Positions 42,287 through 54,235 of a stretch of 64,000 nt of DNA are shown in pieces. The DNA is from Actinoalloteichus fjordicus (lineage in GTDB: Bacteria > Actinomycetota > Actinomycetes > Mycobacteriales > Pseudonocardiaceae), in the NCBI RefSeq assembly GCF_001941625.1, contig NZ_CP016076.1, forward strand, positions 4,428,249 through 4,492,248. The letters are read 5' to 3'. The notes below the pieces were generated by a model, which saw nothing but the letters and a program-made list of their open reading frames with translations, was not told the DNA's origin and ran no database searches. Position 1 is the stretch's first letter; every line of letters starts with the position of its first letter. The translations under genes were made by a program, and so were the position numbers.

Positions 42287-43285
42287 TCAGCCGGGGACGT
42301 CGTCGGGCGGGCGGGCGGCCCGGACCGCTCCGTATCGTCGGGCCGTCTCACTCCGGCGATGTCCCATCAGCTCGGCGACCCGATCGGGATCGGCACCCGA
42401 CGCGAGCAGGCGATGGCCGAAGGTCTGCCGCAGGACGTACGGGGTTATCCGCTGTCCGGAGTCGGCCTCCAGACCTGCGACGCTACCGAGGCGGACCACC
42501 AGAGCGTCGACCGATCGGGTGGACAGTCGACCGCCCCGCCGGTTGAGGAACAACGCCGCCGTCCGCTCGATGCCCGGCCAGCCACGGCGAATCGAGACCC
42601 ACTCGCGCAGCACGAGACGGGATTCGTCGGGTAAAGGGATCTCACGCGCCTCGACGCCCCTGGTCGTGACGACGAGCCTGGCCTGCCGGGCGCCGAGCCG
42701 GGCATCCTCGACGTCGAGTGCGACCAGTTCGGCCACCCGGACCCCGGTGTGCAGCAGCGTGTGCACGATGGCGGCGTCCCGGAGCGAGCCGCCCGACCGC
42801 ACGGCCGCCAGCAGTCGGCGGGTCTCGTCCTCGTGCAGTGCCCTCGGCTGCGGCGCGACCTGTTCCTCCCGCACGATCAGGGCAGGTCCGATCCGCAGGT
42901 GGTCGTAGAAGTGATCGAGCGCCGTCAGCACCGCGTTGATCGTGGCGGGACGGCTGCGCCGCGCAGACTTCAGCCGCGACCGGTAGGCGCGCACGGCCGC
43001 GTCCCTGGCGGGCGGCTCGGTGAGCGGATCGGCGCGGCCGCCGTCGTGATCGGCGAGCCAGGCGAGGAAACCGGCGATGCGGGAGCGATAGGCGCGGCGG
43101 GTCTGCGGGGCCAGGGGAGAGTCCGCGAGGGCCCGTTCGTACTCGACGAGCACCTGTTGCGCTCGGTCCTCGGCGATCCCGCCCACCGACTCCTCGGCGA
43201 CCTCGCCCATGGTCGTTCCGGCGTCCTCGCCCACAGTCGTTCTGGCGACCTCGCCCACGGCGACCCTCTCGGCTCTCGGGAACAC
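42287..43285 (-). CDS. Tyrosine recombinase (phage-integrase family)
   Basis: Up to 332 residues. An N-terminal SAM-like core-binding domain (about 45-135, including LAPQTRRAYRSRIAGFLAWL) is followed by the catalytic domain with R183 (LHTGVRVAELVAL), R286 (TPYVLRQTFGHRLL), H309 (AELMGHRRSE) and nucleophile Y318 (TARRYG). Tyr283 stands where the first His of HxxR usually is. The first 35 residues are 8-residue repeats coded by 24-base units, so ATG 43210 may be the true start. It is larger and less XerC-like than chromosomal XerC/D. An 11-bp inverted repeat lies just upstream and may be its recombination or operator site. Confidence 0.85.
   Translation of the reverse strand: MFPRAERVAVGEVARTTVGEDAGTTMGEVAEESVGGIAEDRAQQVLVEYERALADSPLAPQTRRAYRSRIAGFLAWLADHDGGRADPLTEPPARDAAVRAYRSRLKSARRSRPATINAVLTALDHFYDHLRIGPALIVREEQVAPQPRALHEDETRRLLAAVRSGGSLRDAAIVHTLLHTGVRVAELVALDVEDARLGARQARLVVTTRGVEAREIPLPDESRLVLREWVSIRRGWPGIERTAALFLNRRGGRLSTRSVDALVVRLGSVAGLEADSGQRITPYVLRQTFGHRLLASGADPDRVAELMGHRRSETARRYGAVRAARPPDDVPG
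43199..43270. repeat. 24-bp tandem repeats at the recombinase 5' end
   Basis: About three copies of a 24-base unit beginning GACCTCGCCCA or GTCCTCGCCCA (43199-43222, 43223-43246, 43247 onward). They encode GEVARTTV, GEDAGTTM and GEVAEESV in the recombinase frame. Confidence 0.7.
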
Positions 43286-43318
43286 GACTCCTGTGATCGT
43301 ACCGCGTGCCGAACTCGC

Positions 43319-43355
43319 AATATCAGAACCTAATCGTGAGTGTTGTTCTGATATT
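43319..43355. repeat. 11-bp inverted repeat upstream of the recombinase
   Basis: Perfect arms AATATCAGAAC (43319-43329) and GTTCTGATATT (43345-43355) flank a 15-base centre. It is AT-rich in a GC-rich setting and lies 34 bases from the recombinase's longest start. It could be a crossover or attachment core, or an operator. Confidence 0.7.
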
Positions 43356-43400
43356 CCTCACCCGTCGAGCATCGGACGGCGCACCGGGTCGCGCCGCCGA

Positions 43401-43424
43401 CCACCCCCGCACCTGCGGGGAACC
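43401..43424. repeat. Solitary type I-E-like CRISPR repeat
   Basis: CCCCGCA-CC-TGCGGGG (43405-43420) followed by AACC matches the hairpin and tail of type I-E repeats from actinobacteria. A poorer copy of the first half (CACCCCCG) lies exactly 61 bases further on (43463), the normal I-E repeat period. No further copies and no cas genes are seen. Confidence 0.35.
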
Positions 43425-43976
43425 ACTATTCGGCGCGCTGCGCCGCGACCCGGTGGCCGGATCACCCCCGGCTCGGTCGGGGACGGGTGCTCCGCGAGGA
43501 CGACGGCGCCGGAGACGACCGGGACACGGACGGGTCGGCCATCGGAGACCGACCCGCGAGCAGGGTGTGGCAGACCGGTGCCGAGGTGCCTCGCGAGCAC
43601 CTGCGAAGCGAACACCGCTTCGCGGACGACGACCACCGCCAGCAGGGGGAGATCGGATTGGACGTCGGGGGACACTCGAGCGTGAACAACCACTGAGCGT
43701 GTCGCCCTTACCTCGCCGTCGTCCCGAGCCCGGACTACCGCCGAGACGCCTCCGCTGCGGGACAGGCTCCCCGGCTTCGGCAGCCCGGCGGGCTCCGACA
43801 GTCGGTGCTCGTCCCGCTCGCCCCTCGGCCCGCTCGGCCTGCGTCGGACCGGACCCGACGGACTCCGGTCCGACGACGAGGACGTCGGCACCGGATCACG
43901 CGCCTGCACCGGACCGACGAGGCGGTGACGCGACGGACCGGCCGTCACGTCACCGCCGTCGTCCTCAGATCGCGCT
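43425..43976. other. Gene-free region beside the recombinase
   Basis: About 550 bases with no sound gene. A 69-codon plus-strand frame from GTG 43487 (opening LREDDGAGDDRDTDGSAIGD) is charged and lacks a ribosome site. The region probably contains the remains of an inserted element, but no identifiable gene. Confidence 0.3.
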
Positions 43977-45659
43977 TCAGCCGACGAGCGCCGCGACCGG
44001 CAGACCGGTGTGCTCGGCGACCGCAGCACCGAGTGCGCCGTCGATCGGATCGAACGGCGTCCGGTCCGGCTCGCAGACGGTGCCGTCGGCGGGCAGCTCG
44101 CCGTCGAGGTAGTACGCGTGCACCGCCGCGTCCACGCAGGCGCTCAGCTGGAGGCCGAACGCGCCATGGCCGAAGCTGTCCAAGGACAGCAGGTGACCGT
44201 CTCCGAGCAGGTCCGCCAGGTTTCGCCCGCCGTCATACGGGGTGGCCGGGTCGCCGAGGCGATTGCCCAGGACGAGCACCGGGTTCGCGGTCGGGCGATC
44301 CCACGGCCCGTGGTACCGGTCTTCGTCGACGCCGGGCCAGGTGGCGCAGGGCAGGGACTCATACGTCCACATCGAGCCGAAACTCGGCGTTTCCCGGTCG
44401 GCCTGGGCTGCCGCCTCGGCCCACCGCGCCGGATCGGCGGGGTTGTCGGAGTCGAGACAGGCCACCCCGAAGTTCTGCTCCGGCCCCTGGTAACCCTGCT
44501 GATCACGCATCGCCGCCACGGCGTCCACGGTCGTGAGGACAGCCTCGCCGCGCGGACCCGTCCCGTCGATCGCCTCGGCCAACGACTGGAGGTACTCACC
44601 GAGGAACATCGAACTGCGGGCGTCGTAGAGGGCCGAGCCGACCACCCCGACGACCAGCGGATACGACCATTCCATGACCGATCCGTCCTGATCGGGAACC
44701 TCGATCGGCGCCGAGCGAGCCGCGTCGAGCACGCGGTCGTACTTCTCGCCGAGATCGACGCCGGGCTCCCGGAACGCACAACGCTCGTCCTGCGCGCAGA
44801 AGCCGAGGAAGCTCTCCAACGCGCGCTGCGATCCGGCGGCGCTGCCGATGCGCGTCGTGTACGGCACGTCGGCGTCCGCCGGGGTCTCCCCCGTCGTCCA
44901 CTGGACCGGGTCGAGACCACCGTCCAGTGTCATGGCCCGCACCCGGTCCGGGAAGAGGTTGGCGTAGACCGCGCCGAGATGCGTGCCATAGGAGAAGCCG
45001 TGAAAGGTGAGCTGCTCATCGCCGACGGCGGCCCGCAGCAGGTCCAGGTCGCGGGCGACGTTCGCCGTCGACATGTGGTTTAGGACGGGTCCCGCCTTCG
45101 CGGCGCAGGCGTCGGTGCCGGTCCGGGTGGCCTCGATGACCCGTCGCTCCTCCTCTTCCGTGGTCGGGAAGAGCAGGCCGAAACTGTCGGCGGCCTCTCC
45201 TGCGTCGTCGAAACAGCGCAGCGGCGTGCTGTCCTGCACTCCCCGGGGATCGAAGCCGACGAGGTCGAACCGCTCGTGCAGCTCGGCCGACAACACCGGC
45301 GGGATGCGGCCGGAACCGCCGGGGCCGCCGGGGTTGAAGAACAGCGAGCCGATCCTGTTCTGCTGATCGGCGGCGGGCAGTCTGCCCACCGCGATCTCGA
45401 TCTGCTCGCCATGCGGGTCCTGATAGGACAGCGGAACCGAGGCGGTCGCACACTGGTACTCCGCAGGTCCCGCATCATCCGGGCAGGGACCCCAGTCCAA
45501 CTCGGGCACCGGGGCGCCGTTGGTCCCGAGCACCGCAGGCCCGGTCACCGCCGGGGAGTCCTCGGCGGCCGAGGCGGTCGCGGTCAGGCCGCAGACGGCG
45601 ACGGTCAGCGCGAGCGCCGCCGAGGTTCGGCGTGTTCGTCGTCGAACACGTGGGTACAT
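43977..45659 (-). CDS. Secreted alpha/beta hydrolase (tripeptidyl-aminopeptidase type)
   Basis: A 560-residue exported hydrolase. The signal peptide covers about residues 1-33 (RRTRRTSAALALTVAVCGLT). The nucleophile elbow is GFSYGTHLG, the oxyanion region NPGGPGGSG, and the late GHGAFG holds the catalytic His; the C-terminal TAP-like domain is present. Streptomyces secreted aminopeptidases of this family release tripeptides from protein ends. ATG 45659 has AAGGAGG seven bases upstream. It is a single unit of unknown substrate range. Confidence 0.9.
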   Translation of the reverse strand: MYPRVRRRTRRTSAALALTVAVCGLTATASAAEDSPAVTGPAVLGTNGAPVPELDWGPCPDDAGPAEYQCATASVPLSYQDPHGEQIEIAVGRLPAADQQNRIGSLFFNPGGPGGSGRIPPVLSAELHERFDLVGFDPRGVQDSTPLRCFDDAGEAADSFGLLFPTTEEEERRVIEATRTGTDACAAKAGPVLNHMSTANVARDLDLLRAAVGDEQLTFHGFSYGTHLGAVYANLFPDRVRAMTLDGGLDPVQWTTGETPADADVPYTTRIGSAAGSQRALESFLGFCAQDERCAFREPGVDLGEKYDRVLDAARSAPIEVPDQDGSVMEWSYPLVVGVVGSALYDARSSMFLGEYLQSLAEAIDGTGPRGEAVLTTVDAVAAMRDQQGYQGPEQNFGVACLDSDNPADPARWAEAAAQADRETPSFGSMWTYESLPCATWPGVDEDRYHGPWDRPTANPVLVLGNRLGDPATPYDGGRNLADLLGDGHLLSLDSFGHGAFGLQLSACVDAAVHAYYLDGELPADGTVCEPDRTPFDPIDGALGAAVAEHTGLPVAALVG

Positions 45660-45766
45660 CAGTTGGCCTCCTTGTCTGGTGCCGGCCGGGCGGGCACCGC
45701 ATGATCCGACCGGCCTGTCGAGGCCACTCAAGCCGACGAAGTCGATCGCCACATCAGGTGAGCGAC

Positions 45767-46822
45767 CTAGGGAAGCCGATCGACCGTCGGCCGGGCCACG
45801 GCCTCGGCACGCAGCACGATCTCGGCGGTCTCGACGAGTCGGGGCAAAAAGCGCCGGACGTCGTCGGCGCGTCGACGCAGGTCCGAGGTGGAGGCGATCC
45901 CGAGATCGGCGACGGCGGCGCGAAACGCGGGCTCGTGCATCGCGCCGAGCGCCGGGGCGTCGGCGGCGAACACGGCATGGCAGCGGGCGAAGGTCGCCAC
46001 GATCCAGAAGAATGCCTCGCGGTGCAGGCCCGCCGCGATGAGGTCCCGGCTGCCGTCGACGGCGATCGGCCTGGCCTCGGCGGTGATGTCGCCCCGGAAG
46101 AAGAAGGGCGTCCCCGACACCTGCGCAGCGGCGTCGAAGGTCGTGGCGAGCGCCGCCAGATGCTCCGTCACCCGGGCGGCGGTCAGCTCGCGAGCCCCCA
46201 GCAGAGTCAGCAGTTCGGGGTATCGATCGGCGAGCCCGTGCTCGGTCAGCACGGCTCGAACGGCCGGATACCGCAGCCGCACCGTGGGATTGCGCAAGGC
46301 GGCCACCAGCAGCACGTGCGTCGTCACGCCGGTCGGGAACAGCCAGGACGTCACCTGCTGGTGCCAGGGCGCGGCGGCGTCGACGACGCGCAGACCGCTT
46401 TCGATACGTCGCAGCGCGTCCGCGCAGCGCCGACGAACCCACTTCGGCTCGGCGAAGTCCCGCGCCACCTCCTGGTGGAGTCGCCGCAGCATCCCCGAGG
46501 GGTCGGCGATGATCGTGTCGGCGCGGAGCCCGCCCGCCAGATGATAAGAGCTGAGAACCTGCTCGGCGGTGGCGAACAGCTCCCGGCTCAGGTGGGTGAT
46601 CTCCAGCAGAGCGCCCTGGTGACGGAACTTGCCCAGTCCCACGGGCGGCACCGGGCCGCTGGTCACCACCACGACGTCGACGTCCGAGGTCGGTGACAGC
46701 TCGGCGTCGCCGGGCAGGCCGATCGTCGAACCGCTGAAGTAGGCGCCCACGAAGCCTGCCTCGCCCCGCGCCCGGCGCCGCACCCAGTCGACGGCGGCGG
46801 CTCGCGCCTCGGCCACTCGCAT
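45767..46822 (-). CDS. Nucleotidyltransferase-domain protein
   Basis: A 351-residue protein whose first 60 residues contain the nucleotidyltransferase signature: AYFSGSTIGLPGDAELSPTS, then DVDVVVVTSG (G-S ... D-x-D metal ligands). The remaining 280 residues are helical with no motif I know (TSWLFPTGVTTHVLLVAALR, HREAFFWIVATFARCH). Relatives add nucleotides to small molecules, for example antibiotics. AGGAGG seven bases before ATG 46822 fixes the start. It may be co-transcribed with the hydrolase, 107 bases on. Confidence 0.8.
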   Translation of the reverse strand: MRVAEARAAAVDWVRRRARGEAGFVGAYFSGSTIGLPGDAELSPTSDVDVVVVTSGPVPPVGLGKFRHQGALLEITHLSRELFATAEQVLSSYHLAGGLRADTIIADPSGMLRRLHQEVARDFAEPKWVRRRCADALRRIESGLRVVDAAAPWHQQVTSWLFPTGVTTHVLLVAALRNPTVRLRYPAVRAVLTEHGLADRYPELLTLLGARELTAARVTEHLAALATTFDAAAQVSGTPFFFRGDITAEARPIAVDGSRDLIAAGLHREAFFWIVATFARCHAVFAADAPALGAMHEPAFRAAVADLGIASTSDLRRRADDVRRFLPRLVETAEIVLRAEAVARPTVDRLP

Positions 46823-47178
46823 GTCAGGTCCTCCTGCTCGGTCGATCTCGGTCGCTCTCGGTCGCTCTCGGCTGCCGGAGCCGCCGTTCCCCCCGCGATC
46901 GGCGGGCCCGGCCCGTTCCTCAGCACCACGGTCCGGACCGCGCGCAGGCAAGCCTGCTCGACGGCGCTCGCAACGTCTCACCCGACCAGGTGACAACGTC
47001 GAGATCGATCCGGCAAGATCGATCCTCCCGGCCTGCCCGCCCGGCGAAGCGACGGCGCATGGACCGCTCCGTGACGTCGTCCGCGGCCCGGCTCAAATCC
47101 CACCCCGGGTGCAGAACCGTCCAGAACAACAGCACATCCGAACAGATCCCCACGACCCTGGAACAGGTGGCAGCAGCG
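46823..47178. other. Intergenic region with a 10-bp tandem repeat
   Basis: The 356 bases between the divergent nucleotidyltransferase and thioesterase genes hold no clear gene. Three tandem 10-base units (GTCGATCTCG, then GTCGCTCTCG twice) lie at 46841-46870. The thioesterase frame is open upstream to 46990, but that part does not look coding. Confidence 0.5.
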
Positions 47179-47658
47179 ATGACCAGCCCGGAGAGCACGC
47201 CGACGGACATCCCGGCGCGCTTCGGCCACGTCGGGTCCGTCCGCATCAACTTCGAGGATTTCGACGCGACCGGCACGGTCCACGACTCGCGTTACCTGCT
47301 GCTGGTGGAACGCGCCGTCATGGACTACTGGCTCGACCGAGGCTGGCACTTCGATCCCCCGCTGTCCCGGTTCGCCGACGTGCTCCAGGTGGTCCGACAC
47401 TTCGCGATCACCTACCACACGCCGATCACGGGCATGGGCGTCGTCGGCGTGCACTTCTGGATCGAACAGGTGGCCACCAGCAGCCTGACCTACGGCTTCC
47501 ACGTGCACTCCGCCGATCGATCGATACTGCACGCCGAGGGCAGCAGGACGCAGATCCGGCTCGACCCGGCCACGCATCACGCCGTCCCGCTCAGCGTCGA
47601 ACTGGTCGCCGAGGCTCACCGGCTGCGGCGGCCCCGCGACCTCGTCGGCGGCGGCTGA
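47179..47658 (+). CDS. Hot-dog-fold acyl-CoA thioesterase family protein
   Basis: A 159-residue protein of the 4-hydroxybenzoyl-CoA thioesterase type: VRINFEDFDATGTVHDSRYL fits the active-site region (an Asp in the FxDxDxxGxV-like loop), followed by the long helix LLLVERAVMDYWLDRGW and DVLQVVRHFAITYHTPITG. ATG 47179 follows AGGTGG. It probably hydrolyses an aromatic or fatty acyl-CoA. No pathway genes are next to it. Confidence 0.82.
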   Translation: MTSPESTPTDIPARFGHVGSVRINFEDFDATGTVHDSRYLLLVERAVMDYWLDRGWHFDPPLSRFADVLQVVRHFAITYHTPITGMGVVGVHFWIEQVATSSLTYGFHVHSADRSILHAEGSRTQIRLDPATHHAVPLSVELVAEAHRLRRPRDLVGGG

Positions 47659-47904
47659 CCCGCCCACGGCAGCGCGCCCGCCGAACAGGCCTGGTCACCA
47701 CCGGGTGGGCTCGTCCGATCAGTCCCCCGGCGTTGTGCGGCGGCGACCGGCGAGGGCCGCACCACCGCCGGCCTCACCGGAAGGCAGGTCCACTAGACTC
47801 GGTCGATCTCCTGTGCCACCCGGCCGGCGCCCGCAGTCGTCCGACCCGTCCGTACAGCGGGCAGTCGATGAGGCCCGCCATGACTCGTCTGAAGGTTGTC
47901 CTCC

Positions 47905-50955
<3,051 letters not shown>

Positions 50956-50986
50956 GCCGGGAGATCCACCTTCGGCCGGACGGAGT

Positions 50987-51021
50987 CTCGGGCGGCACGC
51001 CGACACGGTGTGCCGCCCGAG
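50987..51021 (+). terminator. Terminator hairpin of the GlyRS gene
   Basis: A perfect 12-bp inverted repeat, CTCGGGCGGCAC (50987-50998) and GTGCCGCCCGAG (51010-51021), 31 bases past the stop. Confidence 0.8.
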
Positions 51022-51259
51022 TGCGTCTCGGGCCTCTTCTCCACCGCCCACGCCGGCGGGCTGCCGTGGTGCCTGGCGTGGGCGGGGCGAGCACCCGGGC
51101 CGTGGATCAACTCCCCGACGGCAGGCCTCGGCCGCGACGCGATCCCCTCGTGCAGCGGATGATCCCCAAGACCGGTATGCGGTGCGCGTCGGTCCCCTAA
51201 CATGATCTCTCCGCATGCCCGGGAGTCCGTTCGGGGCTGCTCGACCGACCGGGGGGGTC

Positions 51260-53146
51260 ATGAGGCCGCTGAGGGCGTCGGAGCCGCAGGAGACGGGCGG
51301 GTATCGACTGCTCGCCGAGCTGGGCCGGGGCGGGATGGGTCGGGTGCTGCTGGGCGGCGGACCCGACGGCAGGCTGGTCGCGATCAAACAGATTCACCCG
51401 CATCTCGTCGAGGAGGACGGCTTCCGCGCGCGGTTCGAACGCGAGGTCCGTGTCACGCGCGCGGTACACGGCGTCTACACCGCGACGGTGATCGATGCCG
51501 ACGCGCAGGCACCGACACCCTGGCTGGCCTCGGAGTTCATCTTCGGTCCCTCCCTTCGGGAGGCGGTCGAGGCCACCGGGCGGCTGCCTGCGGAGTCGCT
51601 GCCGCGCCTGGCCGCCGGTCTGGCCGCCGCGCTGGTGCGAATCCACGAGGCGGGCCTGGTGCATCGGGACCTGAAGCCGTCCAACATCCTGCTCGCCGAC
51701 GAGGGCCCGAGGCTGATCGACTTCGGCATCGCGCGGGCGCTGGACCGGCGAGACGGACGTGATCTGACCCGTACCGGCCTCGTGGTGGGCTCCCCGGAGT
51801 TCATGTCGCCGGAGCAGGCGCAGGCCGGGGCGATCACCCCGGCCAGCGACATGTTCTCGCTCGGTGCGGTACTGGTGATGGCGGGCACCGGGACGAGTCT
51901 CTTCGCCGGGCCGTCCGACTTCCAGGTGCTGTACGACATCGTGTACGCCGAAGCCGACCTCGATGCCGTGCCCGTCGGCATCCGCCCGATCGTCGCGGCA
52001 TGCCTGGCGAAAGACCCGGCGGCCCGACCCGACGCGGCGCGGCTGCTGGAGATGATCGGCCGAATCGCGCCGTACGCCCGGCCCTGGCCCGCCGAAGTGC
52101 ACGCCCTGACCATGACGCAGCACGCGGCGGTCGAGCGGCTCGTGGAACGGCCGTCGGACTGCGCGGCCGAGCCTGCGGGCGCGACGAGGGTCGAGGCCCC
52201 GCAGAGCACGCCGTATCGCACCCGGTTACAGGTCCATCGGCTCGACGAATGGGACGCGAACGCAGGCCAGGCGGCTGCCGGGCAGGTCGACGGCGCGCAG
52301 CCGGGCACCGCGCAGGCAGGTGCCGAACAGCCGCCCCGCCCGAGCCGGTGGAGCGGTCTGCGCACCCGAGCCCGGCATGCGCTGACGAGCACCGGGGGAA
52401 GGCTGCGCACCGGCCTGCGCGGCCCCGGCCTTCGTCGGATCGGCGCGACGGCGAGCCTGCTGATCCTGGTTTTCGCGGGGGTCCTCGTCGGCGTGTACGC
52501 CGCGAACTTCGCGGTCGACACCACCGTCCTCACCGGGGACGGCGGGGACGGCGGGGACCGGGAGGTACGCCGGTTCCTCGGGCCTGCCGAGTGGCTGGTG
52601 GACAGCGCCAGTGTGTTCGGGACACTGGCAGGCGCCGTCATCGGCGTGCTCGTCTGCACGCTGATCAGTGCCGTCGGCGGTCGAGCGACCGAGCCGCGCA
52701 CCGCGTTCCTCCGCCGCTGCCTCCTCGTGGGAGCACCCGTCGGCGGCTTCGTCCTCGGCAGGCTGGCCGAACGCGACGGCCTGCGCATCGACATCCTCGG
52801 CGTCGGCACGGGCATCGCGGACATCGAACCCGCCATCGCCGTCGGCTGCGTACTCGGCCTGACCATCGGCAGCGCCGCCGTCTCGGTGGTGCTGGGGACG
52901 TTCCCGGTCCCGAAGGACCGACACGGCACGGTGACGGTCGTCGTCTGGGTCCTCGGCGCGCTGACCGGCTTCCTGGTCGGGCTGCTCAGCAGCCGCTACG
53001 GCTGGCTCGGCATCGTCATCGACGGCGGCGTCACGCTCGACGCGGTCGCCGTCCTCGGCGGGTGCATCGGCGGCAGCTGGGCGTTGCGGGCCGCCGACCA
53101 GTGGCAGACCCGGCGAGCGGCCAGGCCTGGGCGCGTCCGAGTCTGA
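51260..53146 (+). CDS. Membrane-bound serine/threonine protein kinase
   Basis: A 628-residue Hanks-type kinase. The glycine loop is GRGGMGRV (23-30), the lysine K43 (VAIKQIHP), the catalytic loop HRDLKPSN at 135-142 and DFG at 154-156. A helical linker of about 100 Gln/Ala-rich residues leads to a basic patch and about five hydrophobic segments (SLLILVFAGVLVGVYAANFA, VFGTLAGAVIGVLVCTLISA and others). It lacks PASTA or other extracellular sensor domains; the signal, if any, would be sensed in the membrane. ATG 51260 follows a G-rich site; ATG 51215 is an alternative. Targets are unknown. Confidence 0.88.
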   Translation: MRPLRASEPQETGGYRLLAELGRGGMGRVLLGGGPDGRLVAIKQIHPHLVEEDGFRARFEREVRVTRAVHGVYTATVIDADAQAPTPWLASEFIFGPSLREAVEATGRLPAESLPRLAAGLAAALVRIHEAGLVHRDLKPSNILLADEGPRLIDFGIARALDRRDGRDLTRTGLVVGSPEFMSPEQAQAGAITPASDMFSLGAVLVMAGTGTSLFAGPSDFQVLYDIVYAEADLDAVPVGIRPIVAACLAKDPAARPDAARLLEMIGRIAPYARPWPAEVHALTMTQHAAVERLVERPSDCAAEPAGATRVEAPQSTPYRTRLQVHRLDEWDANAGQAAAGQVDGAQPGTAQAGAEQPPRPSRWSGLRTRARHALTSTGGRLRTGLRGPGLRRIGATASLLILVFAGVLVGVYAANFAVDTTVLTGDGGDGGDREVRRFLGPAEWLVDSASVFGTLAGAVIGVLVCTLISAVGGRATEPRTAFLRRCLLVGAPVGGFVLGRLAERDGLRIDILGVGTGIADIEPAIAVGCVLGLTIGSAAVSVVLGTFPVPKDRHGTVTVVVWVLGALTGFLVGLLSSRYGWLGIVIDGGVTLDAVAVLGGCIGGSWALRAADQWQTRRAARPGRVRV

Positions 53147-53177
53147 TCGTCTCCCACGCCGCCCTCCGGTCCGGCCA

Positions 53178-53212
53178 CGGCGCCCCGGAGCCGATGGCTT
53201 CTCGGGGCGCCG
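53178..53212. terminator. Bidirectional terminator between kinase and importer
   Basis: A perfect 10-bp inverted repeat, CGGCGCCCCG (53178-53187) and CGGGGCGCCG (53203-53212), lies between the convergent kinase and substrate-binding genes (stops at 53146 and 53237). Confidence 0.75.
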
Positions 53213-53236
53213 GGGCGCAGCTGTCGGCTCCCGTCC

Positions 53237-54235
53237 TCAGTGCCCGATCGAGCGCAGGTACTCGGCGAACTTCTCGGCGCCGTCGACGATGCGGGGACCG
53301 CTGATCGCCTCGCCGTAGTCCAGGACGTAGAAGTGCTCGTCCCGCACGGCCGGGACGGACTCCAGCGCGGGGTGGGAGCGCAGGAAGTCGATCTTGTCCT
53401 CGGCGGGCAGGTCGCCGTAGTCGATGATGACGATGACCTCGGGCTGCGCCTCGATCACGGCCTCCCAGCCGACCGACGTCCACCGTTCGTCCAGGTCGGC
53501 CAGGATGTTGCGGCCGCCCGCCACCGAGATGATGTCGTTCGGCGGGGCGTGGGCTGCCGCGGTGAACGGCTGATCGGTACCGGAGTCGTAGACGAACACT
53601 TCGGCGGGCTCGCCGTCGGGATGGGTCTCCTCCACGGCGGCGACCCGGCCGCGCAGCTCCTCGACGACCTCGGCCGCTCGGTCCTGGACGCCGAAGATCT
53701 CGCCGAGGTCGACGAGGTCGATGTAGAGGCCCTCCAACGGCGTGACGTTCACCGCGCCGTCGCCGTAGTTGTAGCAGCTCTCGGTGTGCATGTAGCTGTT
53801 GATGCCGAGGTCGTCCAACAGTTGCGGTGTGATGCCGCGCTCCTCGCTGAAACCGGAGTTCCAGCCCGCGAACACCCAGTCCGCACCGGCATCCACGACG
53901 ATCTCCCGGTTGAGCAGGTCGTTGCTCAGTCGTTCGATCTGCTCGAACTCCGCCCGGTACGGGGAGCGCTCGATCGCCGGATCGTTGGTGGGCGTCGCGA
54001 TCCAGCCACGGATCTCGTCGGTCACGCCGAGCACGAACAGCTTCTCGGCACCACCGCCCTCATAGACGACGGGGCGCTCCGGACGCGGGTACGTGGTCTC
54101 GCGTCCGCAGTTGTCGATGGTGACCAGGTCGGCGTCGTCGCGCGTCTGTGGTGCCACCTCGGCCCCGCAGGCGCTCGCGGCGAGCACGCCGATCGCCAGG
54201 ATCGGCCACGCTCGACGTGGGAGGCGCAGGGTCAT
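53237..54235 (-). CDS. FecB/BtuF-type metallophore-binding lipoprotein
   Basis: A 332-residue cluster A-II solute-binding protein: CGRETTYPRPERPVVYEGGG at the start, IVVDAGADWVFAGWNSGFSE, and near the C-terminus QPEVIVIIDYGDLPAEDKID. A hydrophobic N-terminus ends in ASAC (residues 20-23), a weak lipobox. It binds an iron-siderophore, haem, cobalamin or other metallophore outside the cell. The ATG overlaps the stop of the ATPase gene (ATGA), so it is the last of three coupled genes. A Zur/Fur-like box in front of the operon points to metal control; zinc is possible. Confidence 0.88.
   Translation of the reverse strand: MTLRLPRRAWPILAIGVLAASACGAEVAPQTRDDADLVTIDNCGRETTYPRPERPVVYEGGGAEKLFVLGVTDEIRGWIATPTNDPAIERSPYRAEFEQIERLSNDLLNREIVVDAGADWVFAGWNSGFSEERGITPQLLDDLGINSYMHTESCYNYGDGAVNVTPLEGLYIDLVDLGEIFGVQDRAAEVVEELRGRVAAVEETHPDGEPAEVFVYDSGTDQPFTAAAHAPPNDIISVAGGRNILADLDERWTSVGWEAVIEAQPEVIVIIDYGDLPAEDKIDFLRSHPALESVPAVRDEHFYVLDYGEAISGPRIVDGAEKFAEYLRSIGH

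Noticed and set aside
43358-44029. A 223-codon minus-strand frame beside the recombinase
   Set aside because: Low-complexity Arg/Ser/Pro-rich translation, no ribosome site, and it overlaps the well-supported hydrolase gene.
47659-47904. Possible T-box leader before the GlyRS gene
   Set aside because: I found no AGGGTGGNACCGCG-like T-box sequence or specifier hairpin; only a -10-like TAGACT and GC hairpins are seen.
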